Shown here: in pieces, positions 1-5,707 of the stretch | How the letters are laid out: each line of letters starts with the position of its first letter | Numbering within the stretch: the first letter of the stretch is position 1 | Assembly (NCBI GenBank): GCA_002327225.1 | Contig: DCUN01000138.1 | Span: 1,490 to 11,967 of the forward strand | From: Desulfobulbaceae bacterium UBA2213 | GTDB taxonomy: Bacteria > Desulfobacterota > Desulfobulbia > Desulfobulbales > Desulfocapsaceae | Length of the DNA: 10,478 bases | Reading direction: 5' to 3' | Made by a program: the position numbers and the translations under genes | The notes under the pieces: model-generated | Seen by the model: only the letters and a program-made list of their open reading frames with translations | What the model was told of the DNA's origin: nothing | Databases searched by the model: none

Positions 1-111
1 CACGACGAAAAAATCATCCCGACCTTCAAGCGCATCTATCACATCCGTGATGGCGTGACCTATGAAGAGGCCGGGGAAGGACGGGCCTTCGAGCCGTTCA
101 TTCCCGCGTAG
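1..111 (+). CDS. 3' end of an unrecognised protein (partial)
   Basis: Frame 1 is open from the window edge to a TAG stop at 109-111 and gives 36 C-terminal residues, ending in AFEPFIPA. The stretch is rich in charged and aromatic residues (KRIYHIRDGVTYEEAGEG) and has normal-looking GC-rich codons, so a real gene end is likely. I do not recognise the family, and no domain can be named from so short a tail. It converges on the minus-strand remnants that start within 75 bases downstream, with a small palindrome between them. Confidence 0.55.
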   Translation, partial: HDEKIIPTFKRIYHIRDGVTYEEAGEGRAFEPFIPA

Positions 112-147
112 GCGGCAATCCCTACCATGCTGAATTTACGAAAATGG

Positions 148-172
148 ATCCCCGACAAAAGAACTCGGGGAT
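148..172. repeat. Short palindromic intergenic repeat
   Basis: ATCCCCGA (148-155) and TCGGGGAT (165-172) are perfect 8-bp inverted arms around a 9-base loop, followed by GACATCC. It lies between the end of the first gene (111) and the helicase remnant (ends near 183) and could fold as a hairpin in RNA from either strand. No T-run follows, so it is not a typical intrinsic terminator. I recall similar dispersed hairpins with ACTCGGG stems in deltaproteobacterial genomes, but this is from memory and unverified. Confidence 0.6.
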
Positions 173-182
173 GACATCCTGA

Positions 183-334
183 TCATTTTGCAAGGGCCTC
201 GACCAGGTCAGTACCAGCACCTTGCGGCCTTCCCGGTAAGCGGCCAACACATCATCGGCGATTCGTCGATTGCGTTCTGCATCATTGGTCAGGATGCGGA
301 ACACTTCCTGAATGGGGGAATCAGGCGGAATCCT
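183..334 (-). pseudogene. Internal fragment of an SF2 (DEAD/DEAH-type) helicase
   Basis: Read on the minus strand from about 334, the frame gives RIPPDSPIQEVFRILTNDAE, then RNRRIADDVLAAYREGRKVL, then VLT. This resembles the segment just before the VLTxRTxHL motif in the second RecA-like domain of long SF2 helicases, including those I associate with TOTE-type conflict systems. After VLT the expected ERTxHL is missing. A shifted frame resumes with LVEALAK and a TGA at 183-185, which suggests a small internal deletion. Only about 50 codons of a protein normally of several hundred residues remain, so this cannot be functional. The family call is from memory of the motif. Confidence 0.6.
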
Positions 335-489
335 AGGCGCAGGCCAAAGCGAACGTGCAGGAAGGCCTGGTTATCCTTGCTGGCCACATAGAGATCCTGA
401 ACCAGCCCGAGCAGCGCATTGCGGTCCAGGTCGGCAAGGTTGTGTTTGAGGTCATTCCAGGTAGGCTTCTTTTTGGTGGTTTTGGTCAT
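335..489 (-). pseudogene. Truncated N-terminus of a small conserved protein
   Basis: An ATG at 489 opens a minus-strand frame: a lysine-rich start, then PTWNDLKHNLADLDRNALLG, then LVQDLYVASKDNQAFLHVRF and GL. I recognise this as the start of a small uncharacterised bacterial protein in which the phrase DNQAFLHxRFGL recurs, but I cannot name a domain. After residue 50 the similarity stops. The frame runs on to 289 only because it enters helicase-derived DNA out of frame, giving a 66-residue chimera. There is no strong ribosome binding site (only GGAT about ten bases upstream). Best read as a gene truncated by the deletion that joined it to the helicase fragment; expression is doubtful. Confidence 0.55.
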
Positions 490-594
490 TATTGATTATC
501 CGTGTGAAATGTCGCAAGCTGAGTCGTGGACGGGGTCACAAGTTTTGTCGCCCAGCGCATATAACTAGAATTTTTCATAAAAATCACGTAGTCC

Positions 595-673
595 CCCGTA
601 GGAGCGACCCTGGTCGCGATTGATGCCGGTTTTGATGAAGTGATTTTTTCGCGACCAAGGTCGCTCCTACGGG
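595..673. repeat. Paired-palindrome intergenic repeat (REP/BIME-like), copy 1
   Basis: Two 25-base arms, 595-619 and 649-673, are inverted copies with one mismatch (24 of 25). Each begins at the outside with CCCGTAGGAGC. Each arm is itself nearly palindromic (GCGACC, two bases, GGTCGC), so either single hairpins or one long cruciform can form. The central 29 bases are shared in part with the second copy at 9070-9147. Outside the arms, AT-rich segments 569-586 and 681-698 are also imperfect inverted repeats of each other, extending the symmetry to about 130 bp. The pattern resembles REP/BIME elements moved by RAYT (TnpA-REP) enzymes, but no RAYT gene is in the window. Confidence 0.85.
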
Positions 674-709
674 CAGATTTATCATTTTCATGAAATATCC
701 GGGTTGGGT

Positions 710-791
710 CAGCAGTGTCCGGTTAGAAAATTGCATACAAATACTTACCAAAATTTAAAAAAAACACATACAATTTTACCGGACACTACTG
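710..791. repeat. 82-bp inverted-repeat element, MITE-like
   Basis: The left end CAGCAGTGTCCGGT (710-723) pairs with the right end 778-791 at 13 of 14 positions. After a three-base bulge, AAAATTG (727-733) pairs with CAATTTT (771-777). The interior is AT-rich and codes for nothing. The termini look like those of a transposon-derived miniature element or two abutting IS ends. The right end overlaps the last codons and TAG stop of the AAA/M41 gene (786-788), so it also supplies that gene's stop and may act as its transcription end. There is no obvious target duplication. Confidence 0.65.
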
Positions 792-3251
792 GTTTCGCTC
801 CTGTTTTTTCCTGTCCATGATCCCTTCTAATTCGGCGCCATCGACGATCTCCTGCCGGATCAGAATATCAGCAAGGGTCTCTATCTGCGGCCAGTTGGCC
901 TCCACCAGCTCGCCCGCCTTTTTCGTGGCCTTGTCGATCCAGGAACGGACCTGACGCTCCACCACCTCTCGAAAAAACTGCGGATTGACGTTATGACTCA
1001 GGGTGTCGGCATGGACAAAGCCCAGCTCCTCGTCCATGCCGAGGATGGCGATGGCGGTGTAGGCCTGATGCGTCGCCACCTCAAGATCGCTGGCCGCCCC
1101 GGTGTCCATGCCCTTGAAACCGAATTTTTTCATGCTGGCCATTCTTCCGGCCATGAGTACGCAGATATTGTTGAACACCTCATCTTTCGTGAGGTTGCTG
1201 GGAAAATCCTCGAAACTGTAGGAGATGAACCCCAGAACCCCCAGGCGCGGGGCAATAGTGACCTGCTCGATTTTGACATCCGGGAGCAACAGGTAGGAGA
1301 GCACCGCATGGCCGGCCTCGTGGAAGGCGGTTTGGCGCAGCTCTTCCTCCAGATTACGGATATGCCTCTTTTCAAGCTTTGAACCGTATTTGATGATATT
1401 GATCTGCTCGATGAGTATCTCTTCGCTGATGCAGTCAATTCCGTGACGAATGGCATGGAGGGAGGCCTCCTTGCCGATGCGTTGCAGCTCATACCCGTTC
1501 ATACCGGAGATGTAGCGTACCACCTTGTCCACATCAATCTTGCCATCGTTGGGTTTTTTAAGGATCTGCTCGATGAAAAATCGCCGCGCCTCCCGGTCAA
1601 GCTCCGGCACCTCGACAAAGGTGTCGATGCGTTCCGGCTCGATGAGCAGCTCCGGCACCTCCTCCAGGCTCACCGCAGTGACCACGGTAAAGACCGACTC
1701 CTCCGGATCATCCGACAGGGCGTCGATCTCAAGGGCAAGCTGCTCGACAGGCACGCCGGTCAGCACCCCTTCCATCAGTCCCTTGACGTCAATGCCATCA
1801 AGAAAAACGATGCTGGGCGCGTATTCACGCGCCTTAAGATAAACCAGGCGAATATACTCGGGATCAAACAGCTCACTGCGGGAAACATAGATGTAGGGCC
1901 GGCCGGCTTCCCGGGCAAAGGCCTTCCCCAGCAAGGTTTTGCCGACTCCTGGTGGCCCGTAGAGCAACATGCCCCTGGGCATACTGATGGAAAATTTCTT
2001 CACCAGCTCAGGATTCTTCAGGGTAGTGATGATCTGTTTGAGGACGGTTTTAGTCTGACGGTTGCCGGCAATATCGGCAAAGCCAGTCCCGGAAAATTCG
2101 ATGGCCGGTCGCTCGCTACGCTGCAGCCCCTTGCCCATAGGCAAAGCGTGGATTGCCGCTCCAGCCACGCTGAAGATGAGTTCCCCATCCCTCTGGTACT
2201 CTTTCCAGGTCAGCTCCACAGTCTGGTTGTTTTTGTAGAGCTGGAGCAGAAGTTGGTCTCCGACCTCAGAAAGCCTGTGCAGCGTGACTTCAGCCTTTTT
2301 GGTTAATTTGAAGATAATCCGGGCAGGAGTACTGGGCAATTGCCGCAAGCTGCCGGTGATCTTGAAGAGCACAGCATCGGGCAGCTTCCGTTTCACCTTT
2401 TTCGCTGATATCGCTGGTCCAAGAGAGAGAACCAGAAGGGCAACCAGACCCTTAAGATCGGGGAACTCCAGGACAATACCCTTACCCCGGAAATGTTCGG
2501 CCAGCTGCACCAGAGAATCGGTGCCGATGCGGGCCATGGCGTTTATGCCCAGTCGTTTGAAAAGAATGATATAGTTCTGGGCCAGCGTGGCCAGGAGCTT
2601 CGGGATGATAGCCGCTTCGACCATCTCGCCAACCACTTTTTTTTCCTTGGCGATTACATCCATGATCAGATCCTGGGCCCTGGCCTTGCTGCGCCGGAAG
2701 GTGGCCTGGATATCCTTGCCCTGGTAAAGAGCGCTGCCGAGGGTAGAGGTGAAGATAAAAATCACCTCGCGGCAGTTGATTCCATTCTCCGGTTCCTCTT
2801 TGGTGATCAGGTCGAGCAGCGCCATCTGCAGCTGGCTGCTCGCCTCTTCAATGCCCTCAAAGAGGATGATGGCGCTCGGAGTGGTGCGAAGGAAGCGGAT
2901 CAACTCGCCTTCCTGGATCTCCTCGCCAATCACCTGAGGGACAAGGAGCTGGTCGTAGCTTTCCGGATCGCTGTAGCGTTCCAGATCAATATGTTTAAAG
3001 CCCTTAACCTCCTTGAGCATGGAGCAGAGAACTCGGGCCAGGTAGATCTTGCCCACACCCGGGGGCCCCAGAAAGGTGAAGATCGCCTTGGGCTCCGCCT
3101 CTTTGGGTGGGCGAAAGGCCATGTGGATGAAGGCGTCCACCACCTCGTCGATGGCATCATCCTGGTCGAGAACAATCGTTTTCAGTTCCCGACGAAGAGT
3201 TTCAAAGTGCTTAAGTTGATTTTTTCTGGATGCCGACGATGACAAGTCCAT
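786..3251 (-). CDS. AAA+/AAA+/peptidase M41 fusion (FtsH-like protease with degenerate ATPase modules)
   Basis: 821 residues. Residues about 25-235 match the ClpA/ClpB second AAA+ module: Walker A is GPPGVGKI (62-69, usual final Thr/Ser now Ile), Walker B is IILFEG (128-133, DE now EG), and TSTLGS (168-173) corresponds to the family's TSNLGS. The pore GYVG is replaced by QVIG and the FRPEFxNR arginine-finger segment is absent. About 240-385 is a linker of unknown fold. Residues 390-625 form an FtsH-type AAA module with intact Walker A (GPPGVGKT, 432-439), Walker B FLDGID (483-488, Glu now Gly), no FVGVGAS pore loop, and EPERID in place of RPGRFD. Residues 630-815 are M41 protease with HEAGH at 644-648 and Asp722, 74 residues after His648, the E. 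coli FtsH zinc-ligand spacing. No N-terminal membrane segments are seen, unlike FtsH, so a soluble protease is inferred. GAGGGAGA directly precedes the ATG. Its substrate is unknown. The stop codon lies inside the 710-791 repeat. Confidence 0.9.
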   Translation of the reverse strand: MDLSSSASRKNQLKHFETLRRELKTIVLDQDDAIDEVVDAFIHMAFRPPKEAEPKAIFTFLGPPGVGKIYLARVLCSMLKEVKGFKHIDLERYSDPESYDQLLVPQVIGEEIQEGELIRFLRTTPSAIILFEGIEEASSQLQMALLDLITKEEPENGINCREVIFIFTSTLGSALYQGKDIQATFRRSKARAQDLIMDVIAKEKKVVGEMVEAAIIPKLLATLAQNYIILFKRLGINAMARIGTDSLVQLAEHFRGKGIVLEFPDLKGLVALLVLSLGPAISAKKVKRKLPDAVLFKITGSLRQLPSTPARIIFKLTKKAEVTLHRLSEVGDQLLLQLYKNNQTVELTWKEYQRDGELIFSVAGAAIHALPMGKGLQRSERPAIEFSGTGFADIAGNRQTKTVLKQIITTLKNPELVKKFSISMPRGMLLYGPPGVGKTLLGKAFAREAGRPYIYVSRSELFDPEYIRLVYLKAREYAPSIVFLDGIDVKGLMEGVLTGVPVEQLALEIDALSDDPEESVFTVVTAVSLEEVPELLIEPERIDTFVEVPELDREARRFFIEQILKKPNDGKIDVDKVVRYISGMNGYELQRIGKEASLHAIRHGIDCISEEILIEQINIIKYGSKLEKRHIRNLEEELRQTAFHEAGHAVLSYLLLPDVKIEQVTIAPRLGVLGFISYSFEDFPSNLTKDEVFNNICVLMAGRMASMKKFGFKGMDTGAASDLEVATHQAYTAIAILGMDEELGFVHADTLSHNVNPQFFREVVERQVRSWIDKATKKAGELVEANWPQIETLADILIRQEIVDGAELEGIMDRKKQERNQ

Positions 3252-3389
3252 TCTCCCTCAAGGGTTACCAGCAACGGGTGACAGGAATCTACTGTTTCAG
3301 CGCCTCCCGGCATTGAGAAGAGAGCTGGCAGCTCCCCCCTGACGAACAAATGGCAAGAGAATGAAAAAAAACCTTATTGCACGTTTGTC

Positions 3390-4043
3390 TTAATTGGTTC
3401 TCGGGGCAATCATGATCACCACCCTGCGATTCATCTGACGACCAGCCTCGGTGGCATTGGTAGCAACCGGGTTTGATTCGCCAAAGGCAGCAACTTCCAT
3501 CCTGGAACCGTCAATTCCGCGCTGCATGAGCAGATTCTTTACAGCTTCTGCCCGGCGACGGGAGAGATCCAGGTTGAAGTCCTCCGCACCAACACTGTCC
3601 GTATGCCCCTCTACCCTGACCACGGTCTGAGGATACTGGCTCAGCGACGAGGCTATCCGGTCCAGCTCGCTGTAGACCCCAGGCAGCACCACAGAGGAAT
3701 TGGAGGCAAAACTCACATCCCCTTTGAGGGTTACAGCCAGCAGATCTCCACTCCGCTGCACTGCTACCGCTTCGGAATTCGCCAGGGACTGGCTCATCTG
3801 CTGCTCCTGCTTGTCCATCATATGCCCGACTCCGGCCCCGGTAAGTCCGCCGACCGCAGCCCCGATCGCGGCCCCGATCAAGGTGGATTTGGTATCATGC
3901 CCAATCACCTGACCGAGCAAGGCCCCGGCTGCAGCCCCCCCTGCGGTGCCGTAAACACCCCCGGTCTGGCTCTTGTTCATAGGGGTGGCACAACCAGCAA
4001 GACAAAGCGCTCCAGCCATACTCAACACAAGTAAGCGTTTCAT
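3390..4043 (-). CDS. OmpA-family lipoprotein with glycine zipper (YiaD-like)
   Basis: 217 residues. The signal peptide ends in lipobox LAGC with Cys18 as the lipidation site; Ala19 does not resemble an inner-membrane retention signal, so outer-membrane delivery is inferred. Residues about 28-75 are Gly/Ala-rich with spaced glycines (GAAIGAAVGG), a glycine-zipper domain. Residues about 105-213 are the OmpA C-terminal peptidoglycan-binding domain, with VEGHTDSVG (144-152), LSRRRAEAV (160-168) and NRRV (205-208). Asp149 and Arg164, 15 apart, match the pair that binds diaminopimelate in OmpA. The likely role is non-covalent anchoring of the outer membrane to peptidoglycan. AGGAG lies seven to eight bases before the ATG. 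A GC hairpin at 4080-4095 lies in the leader. The AAA/M41 gene follows 138 bases downstream on the same strand, so cotranscription is possible but unproven. Confidence 0.93.
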   Translation of the reverse strand: MKRLLVLSMAGALCLAGCATPMNKSQTGGVYGTAGGAAAGALLGQVIGHDTKSTLIGAAIGAAVGGLTGAGVGHMMDKQEQQMSQSLANSEAVAVQRSGDLLAVTLKGDVSFASNSSVVLPGVYSELDRIASSLSQYPQTVVRVEGHTDSVGAEDFNLDLSRRRAEAVKNLLMQRGIDGSRMEVAAFGESNPVATNATEAGRQMNRRVVIMIAPRTN

Positions 4044-4079
4044 AGAGATCTCCTTTAAGTTATAAATGGTAATGGTTAT

Positions 4080-4095
4080 GGGGCTAAAATGCCCC
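4080..4095 (-). promoter_or_regulatory. GC-rich hairpin in the leader of the OmpA-family gene
   Basis: GGGGC (4080-4084) and GCCCC (4091-4095) form a perfect five-base-pair stem with a six-base AT loop, ending 36 bases before the start codon. There is no T-run on either strand, so it does not look like a terminator. It could stabilise the mRNA 5' end or be incidental. The promoter itself is unclear: GATAAT can be read on the minus strand near 4130-4135, but without a convincing -35 box. Confidence 0.35.
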
Positions 4096-4311
4096 TGCGA
4101 GAAAAATCAGAAAAAGCAGCAAGTTATCCATTATCTCGTCCCTTGCAGCGACTCTTTGACAGGTACGCGAGTTTGCGTAACTCCGAAGTACAAGGCTATT
4201 TTTTTTTCAGAAAAGGTTGTCAGCGCCGACTGGGAATAATCACGAAGACACATCTGATGGATTTTTCGGGAGAATCCTTCAGTTATTATCACTGCCAACA
4301 GGTCACTATTA

Positions 4312-4671
4312 TTAACGTCGGTTATCGTGGTACCGATCTCCGTCCCGCTGGTCATAGTCTTGGTTCCTGTCATGCCTCCTGTCATGCCTCCTGTCATTTC
4401 TCTTGAACCGAACCTCTCTGGGGTAGCGGTCTCTTGGCAATTCAGCCCAAGGCCCACTCCTTGATTTCGAATAATACCAACTGTTGTTTGTGTAATGATA
4501 GTGAAAGTCACTATAAAAATAATACGGTTCTACGTCAAATACCACGACCGGCGGAAGAAGAGGTGCGATCATCACTCCCTCTGAATGGTAGCCGCTCCGC
4601 CCTCCTGGCGCCACTACACAGGCCGTCAACAATGACCCTGCAATAAGCGTTGCAATCAAAATCCTTTTCAT
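4312..4671 (-). CDS. Small Tyr/His/Arg-rich lipoprotein, function unknown
   Basis: 119 residues starting MKRILIATLIAGSLLTAC, a type II signal peptide with lipobox LTAC and Cys18 lipidated; Val19 gives no inner-membrane retention signal. The mature part has a proline-rich segment (APLLPPVVVF, 36-45), an aromatic core (EPYYFYSDFHYHYTNNSWYY, 48-67), then SRSGPWAELPRDRYP (70-84), and a very hydrophilic tail of Arg, Asp and His. I recall small lipoproteins with the SRSGPW-LPRDRYP phrase in other deltaproteobacteria, but know of no function. AAGGAG sits five bases before the ATG. Part of the tail is encoded by a 12-bp tandem repeat (4366-4397), giving RRHDRRHD. It lies 268 bases upstream of the OmpA-family gene on the same strand. 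A cell-envelope location is well supported; metal binding by the tail is speculation. Confidence 0.8.
   Translation of the reverse strand: MKRILIATLIAGSLLTACVVAPGGRSGYHSEGVMIAPLLPPVVVFDVEPYYFYSDFHYHYTNNSWYYSKSRSGPWAELPRDRYPREVRFKRNDRRHDRRHDRNQDYDQRDGDRYHDNRR
4366..4397. repeat. 12-bp tandem repeat, 2.7 copies, in the lipoprotein tail
   Basis: CCTGTCATGCCT occurs at 4366-4377 and 4378-4389, and its first eight bases occur again at 4390-4397. In the minus-strand lipoprotein frame each full unit encodes four residues, giving the RRHDRRHD segment. Twelve bases is a whole number of codons, so gain or loss of a unit changes protein length without a frameshift. Confidence 0.9.
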
Positions 4672-5200
4672 ATCGACTCCTTAATTGAGAAGAAAGTTAT
4701 TCTTTTGCCTTTACCATCCTCTAATTGCTGAAATTCTGCCTGCGCGGGAATGAACATTGTTAAAAAAATAGGCCATTACTCATCAACAAAAAAAAAATTG
4801 AAGCCAGTGAGCTTTTAAGCGAGAAGTAGCGTGTTATTCTTTACTGCTTTAAACTGAAGCAATGTTTGTGCCAGAACTTCGGTCTCTAATATCGTATCAC
4901 ACATTATCCTTATTTTTATGAATAATTTGACAAGAAAGCATTTTCCGGGTGATTATGAAAAGTCATACAAGAAGGGTTATATTTGACCGGTGGTCATATG
5001 TAACCTGGAGTTTCCCATTTTTTTATACAGTTTTCATGAATCCGGCGGCGTTGGAATCAATTCACCTCAACCAGTTCATTAAAAATATATATCAATATCA
5101 ATATTTTAGACCACAGAAATGCTTTCTTGTAACTAGATGAAATCATCTATATATTTTTCGATCAAACATTCACCGAAAAATTATTTTCTACATGTAATAA
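4672..5200. other. AT-rich stretch without an intact gene
   Basis: This stretch is clearly richer in A and T than the genes on either side. The only open frame of note, 4949-5140 on the + strand (63 residues), shows no recognisable motif and no ribosome binding site. It contains a 201-bp segment bounded by inverted repeats (4930-5130) and, just after it, two further perfect palindromes: TAGATGA/TCATCTA (5134-5149) and ATTTTTCG/CGAAAAAT (5153-5181). It also holds the Shine-Dalgarno region of the minus-strand lipoprotein just above 4671. It is probably a landing zone for mobile DNA, since a transposase remnant follows directly. Confidence 0.55.
4930..5130. repeat. 201-bp segment bounded by a perfect 14-bp inverted repeat
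   Basis: ACAAGAAAGCATTT (4930-4943) and its exact reverse complement (5117-5130) enclose AT-rich DNA. The size and terminal symmetry fit a miniature inverted-repeat element, but no target-site duplication is visible beside the ends, so insertion is not proven. TTGACA at 4927-4932 with GATTAT at 4951-4956 makes a possible outward-reading promoter in the left end (18-base spacer). Confidence 0.55.
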
Positions 5201-5475
5201 CAAGAAGTTAACAGTGAAGATGAGCCTCGCAAGCACACATTACAATCATTGTTCAGCAATCTCAAAGAAGAATTCGCCAGTTCCAGAAAAGGAGAAGAGC
5301 GGGAAGCATGGTTTGTTTACACCTTGCTGGCTATTATTCTTCCGTTCACTTCGTCCAAAACATCAGGCTTGGTGCGAGCGTTTGAATCTATCTTTGATTT
5401 TGCTGGTATCAATAAAAAATTATATTACACATTTATGGCTTCTGCAAGATCCCTTGGGATCCCTTGAGATTCTCT
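5201..5475 (+). pseudogene. N-terminal remnant of an IS4/IS701-like transposase
   Basis: Frame 2 is open from a TAA at 5198-5200 and reads into LFSNLKEEFASSRKGEEREA, then WFVYTLLAIILPFTSSKTSG and, after a gap, INKKLYYTFMAS. I recognise this as the N-terminal region of DDE transposases of the IS4/IS701 group, where it precedes a segment like PKIPW. Here one base has been lost just after MAS (near 5448): the zero frame ends at a TGA at 5465-5467, while the shifted frame continues with KIPWDPLRFS. Similarity then stops near 5475. No catalytic DDE residues remain, and no start codon with a ribosome binding site is evident. Family assignment is from memory of the motif. Confidence 0.7.
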
Positions 5476-5645
5476 TCACAGAAAACCTTGGCCTCTGATT
5501 CAGTATGGCCTATCGGTGAAAGTCCTGTCTTAAGGGGGGCTTATCAATTGGTTCTTTTCCATACCCCTTTGCCGGTGAATGATCCGAATGATGGCATTTT
5601 GAAACTTCTTGCCCATCTTTTTTCACCTAACCCTCTTTTTTTCAA

Positions 5646-5673
5646 TGCTTCCACAAGACCGCTTCAGTATAAT
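5646..5673 (+). promoter_or_regulatory. Possible sigma70 promoter for the phosphoesterase-mutS pair
   Basis: A perfect -10 hexamer TATAAT lies at 5668-5673, 34 bases before the phosphoesterase start codon. The -35 region is weak: TGCTTC at 5646-5651 with a 16-base spacer is the best candidate. The preceding 5476-5645 contains no gene that I can see. Confidence 0.5.
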
Positions 5674-5707
5674 AAAAGGGCACTCACCTTTAAACAGGAG
5701 CCTAGCC

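Noticed and set aside
595..673. CRISPR-like array
   Set aside because: Only one pair of inverted, not direct, repeats with a single spacer, and no further units.
1443..2306. 287-residue open frame on the + strand opposite the AAA/M41 gene
   Set aside because: It is antisense to conserved AAA coding sequence, shows no family motif and has no ribosome binding site; long antisense frames are common in GC-rich genes.
2493..3242. 249-residue + strand open frame opposite the first AAA module
   Set aside because: Shadow of the minus-strand gene, whose motifs (GPPGVGK, TSTLGS) fix the true frame.
3300..3389. Possible terminator after the OmpA-family gene (GAGCTGGCAGCTC palindrome and an A-run on the + strand)
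   Set aside because: The T-run in the transcript comes before, not after, the short palindrome, and no stem precedes the T-run.
4131..4511. 126-residue minus-strand frame overlapping the small lipoprotein
   Set aside because: It reads the tandem repeat as MTGG units in a shifted frame; the other frame has a lipobox, a good ribosome binding site and family-like motifs.
4949..5140. 63-residue + strand open frame inside the 201-bp inverted-repeat segment
   Set aside because: No ribosome binding site and no motif, and its end is made of the terminal repeat itself.
5609..5707. Upstream ATG that would lengthen the phosphoesterase by 33 residues
   Set aside because: The ATG at 5708 has AGGAG at ideal spacing and starts directly at the first conserved strand; TATAAT at 5668 would lie inside the longer version.
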